In this document: positions 1 to 6,661 of the stretch, one piece after another
How positions within the stretch are numbered: position 1 is the first letter of the stretch
How the letters are laid out: every line of letters starts with the position of its first letter
NCBI GenBank assembly: GCA_030038955.1
Contig: JASHQV010000141.1
Span: 1 to 8,648, forward strand
Direction: 5' to 3'
From: Solirubrobacteraceae bacterium
GTDB lineage: Bacteria; Actinomycetota; Thermoleophilia; Solirubrobacterales; Solirubrobacteraceae
DNA: 8,648 bases
Notes under the pieces: generated by a model
Database searches by the model: none
The model's input: only the letters and a program-made list of their open reading frames with translations
Told to the model about the DNA's origin: nothing
Translations under genes and position numbers: made by a program

Positions 1-1002
1 CCACATACGGGTACTCTGGTTGAAGAGAGCGAGTGATCCCGCAACGCCGGAGTTCCACAACGCGACGAGCAGAATTATGTCAGCACCGTGCCAGTACCGG
101 TGCGCCAAAGTCAACAACGGATTGTTGGTAGCAGACCCAAACGAGGTCGCTTGCGACGTGCCCCATCCGACAAGCGCTCCCCAAGCGAAGAACGAGAATA
201 TTATCCCTAGCGTTAGGACCGAGGCCCACATGGCTATTCCGATGTTGCGATTCGGGTTTTCGGTCTCCTCGCCCAGTGAGGCAACCGACTCCCATCCCGT
301 GTACGCGACGATCGCGAAGATCACCGCGAGATAGAGTCCATGCGAAGTCGGGGCAGCGCTTGGGTTGAACCCTGAAAGATTGAACCCTCCTTTCCCGGGG
401 CTCGCCAGTCCCCAGGCCGCGAGAGTCAGCATGATCACTATCTCAACCGTGCCAGTAATTAGCAGCACACGGCCGCTGAGCTTGATACCGCGATACGAGA
501 CAAGCGCGCAAATGGTTACGCCGCCAAGGACCCACCATTCCCACGGAACCGAAAAGCCATAGTTGGCCTTGAAGAACTGGTCCGATATGTAGCCGACAAG
601 TCCAAGAACGAGACCAGGCAGTAGCGGAGTATATAGGGCATACAGCCAGCCGATAAACCAGCCGACTCGAGGATGAAGTCCTCGGCTTACCCATGTGAAG
701 AACCCACCGGCAGAGAAAAGGTATCTCGCAATCTGGGCGAGCGTAACCGCCAGCAGCACCATGATGACAATGCCGACGAGGAATACGAAAGGCGTGGCGA
801 GACCCGCAAGCACCACGGTGCCCTGGATAAAGAAGAACAAGGTGAACGCTGGAGCGGTTTCAGTGACGCTCTGCATCAGTGCTTCCGGAAGGCGTAGAGC
901 GCCGCCCTCGAGCCTTGTCTTGGCGACGAGCACGCTTTCGGGCGCTGCGGCGTCGGTGGTGGTGGTGGCTGCTACCGACGACGCATTTCCGGTCTCCTCC
1001 AT
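1..1002 (-). CDS. APC-family amino acid/amine permease, C-terminus cut by the window edge
   Basis: Inner-membrane transporter of the amino acid-polyamine-organocation superfamily, which moves amino acids or amines by secondary transport. The frame is open from ATG at 1002 to base 1, giving 334 residues without a stop; full members usually have about 450-520, so the last third is missing. A polar N-tail (residues 1-38, with a run of four Thr) precedes hydrophobic segments near 52-70, 71-93, 113-138, 156-170, 178-200, 222-238, 256-280 and 306-328. The family signature WESVASLGEETENPNRN is at about 237-253, and N328 with R332 matches the usual N-x-x-x-R before the next helix. The start is well supported: GGAGGAG lies at 1005-1011, two bases before the ATG. 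It lies 49 bases after the GntR gene on the same strand with no terminator seen, so co-transcription is likely. Codon use includes ATA, CTA and AAT, and a sampled line is about 57% GC, unlike the right-hand genes. The family is sure; the substrate is unknown. Confidence 0.93.
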   Translation of the reverse strand, partial: MEETGNASSVAATTTTDAAAPESVLVAKTRLEGGALRLPEALMQSVTETAPAFTLFFFIQGTVVLAGLATPFVFLVGIVIMVLLAVTLAQIARYLFSAGGFFTWVSRGLHPRVGWFIGWLYALYTPLLPGLVLGLVGYISDQFFKANYGFSVPWEWWVLGGVTICALVSYRGIKLSGRVLLITGTVEIVIMLTLAAWGLASPGKGGFNLSGFNPSAAPTSHGLYLAVIFAIVAYTGWESVASLGEETENPNRNIGIAMWASVLTLGIIFSFFAWGALVGWGTSQATSFGSATNNPLLTLAHRYWHGADIILLVALWNSGVAGSLALFNQSTRMW

Positions 1003-1051
1003 TGCTCCTCCTATACGGGTGGCACGTCGTGCCGGGGCCGCTGGGAACCAC

Positions 1052-1867
1052 TCACCTGGTAGCGCCAGCGATTTTGGGTGTTACGAACTGATGCGTGAAC
1101 GGCGACGAGGAGACTGAGACATCAATCCGCATTCGGTCGCTACGAAGCCATGCTTGGTAGCAGTCGAAGAGTCGGAGGTTTCGGTCCCAGCTCACTGATT
1201 CGACAAAGATCAATGGGGCGCCGACGGGGAGCTCTAGGAGCATCGCGAGTCGCTCCTGAGCGCGTACGGCCTCGAGCATGCGGCGACCGCCGGCAGTTTC
1301 GGTGTCCGCACGGTCCTTCAGTCGCTGATAGAGCGACTCGTTCGGATCGTCAAGCGGGAGTACCTGCTCGGCGAGTCCCGGTGGGAGGTGGTTTACGACG
1401 TACATCGCGACCAAGCCGTCGACCGATCGGACGCGCTCGAGGGTGCCGCCCTCGGGCCCAGCGAGTCCGAGCGCTGAAGTGGCCCACGGTGGCAACGGGC
1501 CTCTGACGGTCGAGCGCAAGACCTCGGATCTGACGAGCCGTCCCATCCGCCCGAACTCTTCTTCAAAGAAGCCACCCGATGATTGCAAGAGCCAGGTCCT
1601 GGGCTCCGACTCGGCGACGAACGTGCCCTGTCCCTTTCGTCGCTGGACGAGTCCCCTCTGCTCCAGACGACCAAGTGCCTGGCGAATCGTCGTCCGGGAA
1701 AGGCCGAGTCGCTTGGAGATCTCCGGCTCGGCCGGTAGCCGAGCGCCGGGCTTCCAGCGTCCGCTCACGATCTCGGCTTCGAGGAGCTCGGAGAGCTGGA
1801 AGTAGTAGGGCACCGGTGACTGACGGTCGATCTGCGTCGACGGCAGCTGCATCGGGCTTCGAGACAC
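1052..1867 (-). CDS. GntR-family transcriptional regulator, HutC type (UTRA ligand domain)
   Basis: DNA-binding regulator, probably a ligand-responsive repressor. Residues about 18-84 form the GntR winged helix: YYFQLSELLEAEIVSGRW, then GARLPAEPEISKRLGLSRTT, then the recognition helix IRQALGRLEQRGLV and the wing RRKGQGTFV. Residues about 95-250 fit a UTRA effector-binding domain, with LERVRSVDG, a central YVVNHLPP strand and an E-SVSWDR-LRLFDCYQAWLRSDR strand pair near the end. The length of 271 is slightly above the usual 240-260. The start is GTG at 1867, preceded by a weak AGGG; an internal ATG at 1852 would remove five residues and has no better ribosome site. The next gene on this strand, 49 bases on, is the APC permease, so it probably controls uptake of that permease's substrate and itself through the dyads at 1893-1994. 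Family assignment is firm; effector and targets are inferred. Confidence 0.94.
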   Translation of the reverse strand: MSRSPMQLPSTQIDRQSPVPYYFQLSELLEAEIVSGRWKPGARLPAEPEISKRLGLSRTTIRQALGRLEQRGLVQRRKGQGTFVAESEPRTWLLQSSGGFFEEEFGRMGRLVRSEVLRSTVRGPLPPWATSALGLAGPEGGTLERVRSVDGLVAMYVVNHLPPGLAEQVLPLDDPNESLYQRLKDRADTETAGGRRMLEAVRAQERLAMLLELPVGAPLIFVESVSWDRNLRLFDCYQAWLRSDRMRIDVSVSSSPFTHQFVTPKIAGATR

Positions 1868-1892
1868 TGGCCAGCCCTAACGCTGGAAAATC

Positions 1893-1902
1893 AGTACGGA
1901 CA
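1893..1902. promoter_or_regulatory. Candidate GntR operator, copy 1
   Basis: The 10 bases AGTACGGACA match the reverse complement of the site at 1985-1994 at 9 of 10 positions. The unit is itself an imperfect dyad of the TGT-n-CG-n-ACA kind, which fits the GT...AC pattern typical of GntR-family operators. It would lie just downstream of the transcription start predicted from the promoter at 1915-1943, a good place for repression of the regulator-permease pair. Seen: the repeat and its position. Inferred: binding by the GntR protein. Confidence 0.4.
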
Positions 1903-1914
1903 AGATGACGGGAG

Positions 1915-1943
1915 ATCTTGAACCCCCTGACCGCCTCTGTCAA
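1915..1943 (-). promoter_or_regulatory. Candidate promoter for the GntR-permease pair
   Basis: Read on the minus strand, TTGACA (1943-1938) is a perfect -35 box. After 17 bases comes CAAGAT (1920-1915), a weak -10 matching the consensus at three of six positions. A start of transcription would fall near 1908, about 40 bases before the GTG start of the regulator. The -10 is one arm of a dyad, CAAGAT (1901-1906) with ATCTTG (1915-1920) around an 8-base centre, so a bound protein could block it. Confidence 0.4.
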
Positions 1944-1946
1944 GTA

Positions 1947-1959
1947 GGCAATTTTTGCC
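1947..1959. promoter_or_regulatory. Short perfect dyad GGCAA-TTT-TTGCC upstream of the -35 box
   Basis: A 13-base inverted repeat with 5-base perfect arms and a 3-base centre lies four bases upstream of the TTGACA box on the regulator's side. It could be an activator or repressor site, or an AT-rich upstream promoter element. It differs from the TGTCCGTACA sites, so any binding protein may differ. Arms this short can arise by chance. Confidence 0.25.
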
Positions 1960-1984
1960 AGATTCCAGCAAGAACCTGAGGTGC

Positions 1985-1994
1985 TGTCCGTACA
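1985..1994. promoter_or_regulatory. Candidate GntR operator, copy 2
   Basis: TGTCCGTACA, an imperfect dyad with 8 of 10 symmetric positions, is the inverted partner of the site at 1893-1902. The two centres are about 92 bases apart, close to nine turns of DNA, and the copies flank the candidate promoter. That arrangement would suit looping repression by one dimeric regulator, but this is inference from two sites only. Confidence 0.38.
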
Positions 1995-2035
1995 CAACGT
2001 GGTATGTCGGTGCGGTGCGCTCTATTCGTGCTCCG

Positions 2036-2356
2036 TTAGGTTTTGAAGGAGCCCGTGTTTTGCAGGCGAATTAGCTCCTCGGTGTTGCCGTCGTCGAGCA
2101 GGTCCTGTGCGTCCGGTGGCTGGTCTGTCTAGCGCGGGTTGACGCTGGATCGCAAGCGCAAGTTGATCGAGCCGATGGTCCCGCGCTTCAGCCCTTGGAA
2201 AGCCCGCTGGAACGCGTCCTCGTCGAGCTGGCCCGCGACCTTCTTGCGGATCTCATCCGGCGGCCCGTCAGACCCACTGTCGGAATGGCGTCGGCGACGC
2301 TCCGGACTCACGCAGTCCGTCTTCAACGATGAGCCACCTTCGATGCTCCCAGTCAT
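2036..2356 (-). pseudogene. Small unrecognised reading frame interrupted by an in-frame TAG
   Basis: I do not recognise this family. From ATG at 2356, with GAGAGGA seven bases upstream, the frame gives 75 residues to a TAG at 2131-2129. The second half (IRKKVAGQLDEDAFQRAF and on) has a balanced, protein-like composition and high third-position GC. Past the TAG the same frame stays open for 30 more codons, ending DDGNTEELIRLQNTGSFKT before TAA at 2036, and that part also reads like a natural C-terminus. This fits one gene cut by a nonsense change, or a 75-residue protein with chance downstream openness. A longer GTG start at 2407 is possible. The opposite strand is also open over 2139-2612, but its product is Arg/Ser/Pro-rich and looks like a shadow. 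Confidence 0.3.
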
Positions 2357-2609
2357 GGGTGTCCTCTCTGGCCCAAACGGGGTCCGTCGGTCACCCCGAC
2401 CGACCACACTTCATCGGATAGAAGCCCCGGGGCGCCGTCGGCGACGCTCAGCTGCGGGCCGGGCAGTCCCCGGCCGGTCGGGTCACGACCGAGCGCCAAC
2501 CAGTCCTGGCTCGCGCACCCCGAGCATCACCGATAGCAACACCCTTTCGCCTGTTCCGGCGATCCCCGAGGCGCACAGCGCCCCTTCCTTGGGGCCCCTG
2601 CGGGCGGAC
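2357..2609. other. Stretch without a recognisable gene
   Basis: All frames here are either short or give the Arg/Pro/Gly-rich products expected of GC-rich shadows. One minus-strand frame reads LALGRDPTGRGLPGPQLSV and ends in a TGA that overlaps the ATG at 2356 as ATGA, an arrangement typical of coupled genes, but it has no good start codon and no family I know. The stretch lies downstream of the bicupin gene and upstream of the broken small frame. It may be decayed coding DNA. Confidence 0.3.
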
Positions 2610-2645
2610 TAGAGGTAGATCGCGTCGAGGAGACGCGCCCCTCTA
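2610..2645 (-). terminator. Hairpin at the 3' end of the bicupin gene
   Basis: TAGAGG (2610-2615) pairs with CCTCTA (2640-2645), and inside it CGCGTC (2621-2626) pairs with GACGCG (2632-2637) around the loop GAGGA, giving two 6-base perfect stems with a short internal bulge. It includes the bicupin stop codon (TAG, 2645-2643). There is no T-run on either side, so it would be a non-canonical terminator or a 3'-end stabilising structure. Confidence 0.35.
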
Positions 2646-3560
2646 TCCCTCGCCGTCCCAGTAGTCGAGCGGCTCGATGCGAGCCTTGATCCCGATTCCG
2701 CGCAGGTCGACCTTGTTCGAGTCAGGGTGCCAGGCGATGTCGTTCGGCTCGCGGGTGCCCCAGGCAAGCAGTGTCATGCCGCTGTCGCCGGCGATGAATT
2801 GATGGGCGACACCGGTTCCTGGCGGCCGCGCGACGACATGACCGGGTTCGACGGGGTGGCGCTCGTCGCCGAGCCTCAGCGTGCCGCTGCCGCCGAGCAC
2901 GACGAACATCTCTTCCTCGGCGCCGTGGCAGTGAAACAGACAGTTACACGCGCCTGGTGCGACCTCCACGTGGTTGATCCCGCTCACGAGCGAGCCGGCC
3001 GCGACACCCAGCTCGCGCCACGCGCTGTCCACCTCGCCGTGGCGCATCTGTTGCGGCGAGACTGTGTGCGTCGCGACGATCGTCGCCGGGCGCTCCTGCT
3101 CGGGCTCGGGCAGCTCGAGCTCACCCGCCGCCGCCTCCAGCTGAAACGGGCTCGGGCCGCTGGACGGTAGCCACCGCGGCCCCATCCACCAGGCGTTCGC
3201 GCGTGGCAGCCACGTCAACCCCGTATCGCTGCCGCTGGAGAACGCGAGCACCTCGAGGCCGTCGTCACCGGCGACGATCGTGTGCGCCTCGCCGCCGGCG
3301 CGGTGGACGATGCAATCACCCGCGCCGACCCGGTAGACCCGACCGGCCTGCCAGCTCAGGCCGCTCCCGCCAAGCACGTAGAACAGCTCCTCCTCGTCGG
3401 CGTGGACGTGCACCGGCATCGCGCGTTCGCCGGGACCCATCCTGTACCGGCTCAGACCAGCGCGCGCGGCGCCTGCTGTCGCACCGAGACGCTGGCGCGA
3501 GCCGCGCAGCGGACCGCGATCGATCCGTGTCCATTCCACCTCATCCCAATCAGCCAGCAT
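2643..3560 (-). CDS. Two-domain cupin protein (bicupin), function unknown
   Basis: A cytosolic protein with two complete cupin barrels, each with a metal site. Numbered from ATG at 3560 (305 residues), domain 1 (about 35-110) has H51 and H53 in PVHVHADEEELFYVLGGSG, Glu at about 58, and H93 in GEAHTI. Domain 2 (about 195-275) has H210 and H212 in FHCHGAEEEMFVVLGGSG, Glu at about 217, and H253 in VAHQF. With ligands in both halves, it may be a dioxygenase, isomerase or sugar/organic-acid-binding protein; sequence does not decide. The frame stays open to an ATG at 3707, but those 49 extra residues are Arg/Cys/His-rich and unlike any cupin, while MLADWDEVEWTRID looks like a normal cupin N-terminus, so I chose 3560 although no clear ribosome site precedes it. 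The GFA gene lies about 200 bases upstream on the same strand. Confidence 0.88.
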   Translation of the reverse strand: MLADWDEVEWTRIDRGPLRGSRQRLGATAGAARAGLSRYRMGPGERAMPVHVHADEEELFYVLGGSGLSWQAGRVYRVGAGDCIVHRAGGEAHTIVAGDDGLEVLAFSSGSDTGLTWLPRANAWWMGPRWLPSSGPSPFQLEAAAGELELPEPEQERPATIVATHTVSPQQMRHGEVDSAWRELGVAAGSLVSGINHVEVAPGACNCLFHCHGAEEEMFVVLGGSGTLRLGDERHPVEPGHVVARPPGTGVAHQFIAGDSGMTLLAWGTREPNDIAWHPDSNKVDLRGIGIKARIEPLDYWDGEG

Positions 3561-3759
3561 CAGCCAGGACAGGCTAACCCCAATCAACTCATCCCCATGC
3601 GCTCCAAGCGCTGGGTCGCCTCGCAGGCAGTTGCCGTGGCGGGCACGGCACCGCGATACTGCAAGACGGATCGTGCGCCTGGGTAGCGACAGCGTGGGGC
3701 TGTGCACGAGGGCCGCCGCACCGGCAGCGCGAACCGCCGCCCGATCGGCGACGGCGTGC

Positions 3760-4233
3760 TCACTCGCACTGGCGGATCGCGGCTAGACGTCGAAGGCTCT
3801 CAGCGGGCCAAAGCTGATCCATCTCGTAGTAGGCCTCGAACACAGGCGTCGCCTCGGGCAGTGTGAGCCACCCGACCTTCGTTCTCGTGTAGATATGGAC
3901 GTCGGGTTTGATGCCGGTCGGGTCATCCAGGGTGCCGCCCCGGACAAACGACAGCTCTGGCCAACCGTAGGAACTGAAGACGGCCACCCGACAGTCTGGG
4001 CAACGAAAGATCCTCTGCACGCTGTCGCCGTCGCCCGCTGGCACGTCGATCGCCTGCGGTGCCCCCGCGAGAAGCTCAACGCGGTCTGCCTCAATCAGCA
4101 GATTGATCACGAAGGCACTGCCCGTCTGTCGCTGGCAGTTCAGGCAGTGACAGCAATGAATGAACAGCGGCTGCGACGATAAGCGGTACCGGACCGCGCC
4201 GCACGCGCAGCCACCTTCGAGGCGCACGCTCAT
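3760..4233 (-). CDS. CENP-V/GFA-domain zinc protein
   Basis: Member of the glutathione-dependent formaldehyde-activating enzyme-like (GFA/CENP-V) family, small zinc proteins. Some have been linked to S-hydroxymethylglutathione formation, but most have no proven reaction. The 157 residues show the family's cysteine pattern: C9 and C11 in GGCACGAVRY, C28, C30 and C33 in CHCLNCQRQTG, and C78 with C81 in FRCPDC. The family's usual Gly after the last Cys is Arg here. The C-terminal part (about 110-135) has the expected HIYTRTKVGW strand. The start ATG at 4233 follows an AGGA nine bases away and a GGGGG directly before it. It is divergent from the dienelactone hydrolase gene, 173 bases apart, and precedes the bicupin gene on the same strand. 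The family is sure; a formaldehyde role should not be assumed. Confidence 0.92.
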   Translation of the reverse strand: MSVRLEGGCACGAVRYRLSSQPLFIHCCHCLNCQRQTGSAFVINLLIEADRVELLAGAPQAIDVPAGDGDSVQRIFRCPDCRVAVFSSYGWPELSFVRGGTLDDPTGIKPDVHIYTRTKVGWLTLPEATPVFEAYYEMDQLWPAESLRRLAAIRQCE

Positions 4234-4406
4234 CCCCCGTCATCCTACGCCGCCGAGGTCGACGTAGCCTCGAAAATCCCCTTGCACAGCTGCGATCTGA
4301 GCCGGATTGGCTCGACCGTCAATCACCAGAGTCGGCGCACATCCCGACGGCGCTAGATGCGCAGTCCGACAGCACGGCCGCTCGCGAGATCTGCAAAGCT
4401 GCAGCG
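4234..4406. other. Divergent intergenic region between GFA and dienelactone hydrolase genes
   Basis: This 173-base gap must hold the starts of transcription for both divergent genes. A TTGCAC at about 4275 on the plus strand is a possible -35, but no convincing -10 follows at 16-18 bases. The dienelactone hydrolase ATG lacks a clear Shine-Dalgarno sequence, so it may be leaderless or weakly initiated. I see no riboswitch-like or strong operator structure. Confidence 0.35.
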
Positions 4407-5150
4407 ATGAACGGCTCAACTATCGACGTGCCGACCCCCGACGGGGTCGCCGACTGCTACCTCACCAAGCCCGACGACGACCGGACGCATCCCGGCGTCC
4501 TGTTCATCATCGACGCGATCGGGCTGCGACCGCGGATCGAGCAGATGGCCGACCGAATCGGCGCACAGGGCTACGTCGTGCTCGCTCCGAACCTGTTCTA
4601 CCGGGCCGGCCGCGCTCCGCTGTGGGAGACGCCGTCGCTCGGCGATCCCGAGGCTCGCGCCAAGTTCTTCGAAACGCTCCGTCCGCTGATGGGCACGCTC
4701 ACGCCAGCCACGATTGCCTCCGACGGCGGCGCCTACCTGGATAAGCTCGCCGAGCTGAGCGACGGGCCTGTCGGGATCACCGGCTACTGCTTCGGCGGCA
4801 GGCTCGGCTGGCTGATCGCTGCCGCGTACCCTGATCGCGTAGCCGCGCTCGGCGGCTTTCACACCGGCGGCATGGTCACCGACGGCGATGACAGTCCTCA
4901 CCTGCGTGCGCCCCGCGTGCGCGCGGAGGTGTACTGGGGCCATGCCGACCAGGACCAGAGCATGACTCCGGAGAACATCGCGACGCTCGATCAGGCGATG
5001 GACGACGCCGGCGTCCACCACACGACCGAGCTCTACGAGGGCGCCCAGCACGGCTACACGATGTCCGACATGGGTGCCTACAACGAGGCAGCCGCCGAGC
5101 GGCACTTCGCTGCGCTGTTCGCGCTGCTCGAGCGAGCGCTGCCGCGGTAG
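4407..5150 (+). CDS. Dienelactone hydrolase family protein
   Basis: Cytosolic alpha/beta hydrolase of the dienelactone hydrolase family, whose type enzyme opens dienelactones in chlorocatechol breakdown; relatives act on other esters and lactones. The 247-residue length is typical. The catalytic triad is visible: Cys128 in the nucleophile elbow GYCFGG, Asp181 in YWGHAD, and His215 in EGAQHGYTM. The early motif reads IDAIGLRPRIEQMADRIGAQGYVVLAPNLFY (about 35-65), with Asp36 where the classical enzyme has a Glu that primes the cysteine; this subgroup may therefore differ in substrate. The start ATG at 4407 has a weak upstream site. It is divergent from the GFA gene and followed 112 bases later by a lipoprotein gene. 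The fold and family are sure; the substrate is not known. Confidence 0.93.
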   Translation: MNGSTIDVPTPDGVADCYLTKPDDDRTHPGVLFIIDAIGLRPRIEQMADRIGAQGYVVLAPNLFYRAGRAPLWETPSLGDPEARAKFFETLRPLMGTLTPATIASDGGAYLDKLAELSDGPVGITGYCFGGRLGWLIAAAYPDRVAALGGFHTGGMVTDGDDSPHLRAPRVRAEVYWGHADQDQSMTPENIATLDQAMDDAGVHHTTELYEGAQHGYTMSDMGAYNEAAAERHFAALFALLERALPR

Positions 5151-5262
5151 GCACGGGCACACCAACGTCTGCGCGACCTCAATAGTGGGGCCGCGAGCTC
5201 TCCGCGGGCGCCCGTCCGAGCCGTGACGTGAGCGCCCAGCGGACGTAGCGTCATGTAAGGAG

Positions 5263-6543
5263 ATGCGACGACTGGCGTTGATCGCGTGCTGCGTATGGGT
5301 CGGGGGATGTGGCGTAGCCCACACGCCCGCTCGCGGGCTCGCCCACACACGACGCAGCTCGGAGCCGACGTTTGCGGCCAACCAGCGAGTCGCCCGCGCG
5401 TTTGCGCAGCACCGGCTGTCGACGACGCGGTTGCCGGCCGGTGCGACCAGCGTCGCGACGGACCCAGCGGCCAACGGCGTGCTCGACCATCCGCTGAGCC
5501 GCCCGGGCATCGGGCATCTGATCGATTTGCACCAGTTCTGGCGGGCTCCGGGGACGCCGGCCGCGCTGCTTGACTGGCTGCGGCGTCACGTGCCAGCGGG
5601 CACGCGGCTGTCGTCATCGGGCAGCGGCGGCAACCGCACGGGCACGTACATGTGGATGCACGCGTACTCGTACCGCAAGCTGCCGGCGGCAATCTTCGAG
5701 GCGGAGCTCGACTTCGCGATCGCCGCGGCAAGCGGGGGCGGCACCGCTGTGCGGGTCGACTCGTTCGCCGCCGGGCTGGTGCCGCGGCCGCGGTGGGAGC
5801 GGGTGCCGGCCGCCGTCGCGGCGGTCGTGGTCAGCGTGCGCCGGTCGGACGGCAGGCGCTCCTATGCGGTCGCGACCGTCACCGATCCGGCGCGGGCTCG
5901 GCGGCTGGTGGCGGTGTTCAACGGCTTCCGGATCGTCCAGCCGGGAGCCGTGCTCGGCTGCCCGGCGATCCTCGGCGCCACGCCGCAACTGCGCTTCCGC
6001 TTCCTCGCCGCCAGTGGCACGTTGCTGGCGGAGGCGACCGAGTCCGGGTGCACCGGGCTGAAGTTCGTGGCCGCCGATCGTTCCGGGCCGGCGTTGTCGC
6101 CGGCCCTCGATCTGACCCAACTGCTGTGGTCAGAGCACGTGCTGCCGATTTGCTCGGCGCTGTCGGTGAAGGGTCGCTCGGTGAGGCCGGCGACGGCGGA
6201 GCAGTTCAGCCTCAGCTTCCGGGTCCGTGATACCGGCGCCGGTGCCTGCGGCCTGCGCGGCTATCCGAACGTTCGACTGCTAAGCAGGGTGGGCGGCTCG
6301 CTCATCCCCCGCCTCACGCGGATCCCCGCCGGCCACCTCCTGACGCCGCCGGTAGCGCTGCTCGACCCAAGCTGGGCGGCCACGACCTCGGTCGGCTGGC
6401 CGGCCCGACCAACCTGCAAGGCGCTGCCCTTCAACCGGGTGCTGCTACGCCTGCCCGGCATCTCCAAGTGGCTCACCGTGCGGCTCTCAGATCCGATCGC
6501 TGTGTGCGGACGCCGGCTCGAGGTGGCCCCGATCGGCGCGTGA
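5263..6543 (+). CDS. Probable secreted lipoprotein with C-terminal DUF4232-like domain
   Basis: Predicted to be exported and lipid-anchored. MRRLALIACCVWVGGC is a short signal peptide with two Arg, a hydrophobic core and the lipobox VGGC, giving Cys16 as the modified residue. The 426-residue protein has a Ser/Thr/Gly/Arg-rich region to about 130, a middle region (about 140-290) with Cys233 and Cys263, and a C-terminal beta-type domain from about 293. The latter has C297, C329 (ACGLRGYP), C385 and C415, spaced as in DUF4232 domains common in actinobacterial envelope proteins. No enzymatic motif is visible. AGGAG (5258-5262) touches the ATG at 5263 with no spacer, so either the site is inefficient or translation starts at the in-frame CTG (5272) or TTG (5278); the signal peptide reads best from the ATG. 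Tandem position after the dienelactone hydrolase gene allows co-transcription. The role is unknown. Confidence 0.82.
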   Translation: MRRLALIACCVWVGGCGVAHTPARGLAHTRRSSEPTFAANQRVARAFAQHRLSTTRLPAGATSVATDPAANGVLDHPLSRPGIGHLIDLHQFWRAPGTPAALLDWLRRHVPAGTRLSSSGSGGNRTGTYMWMHAYSYRKLPAAIFEAELDFAIAAASGGGTAVRVDSFAAGLVPRPRWERVPAAVAAVVVSVRRSDGRRSYAVATVTDPARARRLVAVFNGFRIVQPGAVLGCPAILGATPQLRFRFLAASGTLLAEATESGCTGLKFVAADRSGPALSPALDLTQLLWSEHVLPICSALSVKGRSVRPATAEQFSLSFRVRDTGAGACGLRGYPNVRLLSRVGGSLIPRLTRIPAGHLLTPPVALLDPSWAATTSVGWPARPTCKALPFNRVLLRLPGISKWLTVRLSDPIAVCGRRLEVAPIGA

Positions 6544-6585
6544 TCGACAGCTGAGCGAGAGGCCAGCCAACTAACCTGGTAAAGT

Positions 6586-6603
6586 CAATTGTATTAGTAC
6601 TAA
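6586..6603 (+). promoter_or_regulatory. AT-rich palindrome upstream of the alkanesulfonate monooxygenase gene
   Basis: TTAGTACTAA (6594-6603) is a perfect 10-base palindrome, directly preceded by CAATTG (6586-6591), also a perfect palindrome. They sit in the only clearly AT-rich patch of this part of the window (about 6581-6606), 50-75 bases before the monooxygenase start. The patch could contain the -10 box (TACTAA or TATTAG) with an overlapping operator. I could not place a matching -35. The regulator is not in this part of the window. Confidence 0.42.
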
Positions 6604-6661
6604 ATCCCCTCGCGTCCCTTGCGGGCCGGCTGCCAAGAGACGCTGCCGCCACTGAGTGGCC

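Noticed and set aside
947..970. GGT triplet run in the permease N-terminus
   Set aside because: Four repeats encode a short Thr run in a disordered tail; too short to be a meaningful tandem repeat.
2139..2612. Plus-strand frame of 157 codons in the gene-poor stretch
   Set aside because: Its product is Ser/Pro/Arg-rich without family motifs, and the opposite strand gives a more protein-like product over 2129-2290.
5191..5207. CCGCG/CGCGG hairpin between the dienelactone hydrolase and lipoprotein genes
   Set aside because: Only five base pairs with a 7-base loop and no T-run; expected by chance at this GC content.
4416..5510. Long minus-strand open frame (364 codons) opposite the dienelactone hydrolase gene
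   Set aside because: It is the GC-rich antisense shadow of a gene with a full catalytic triad; its product has no recognisable motif and a skewed composition.
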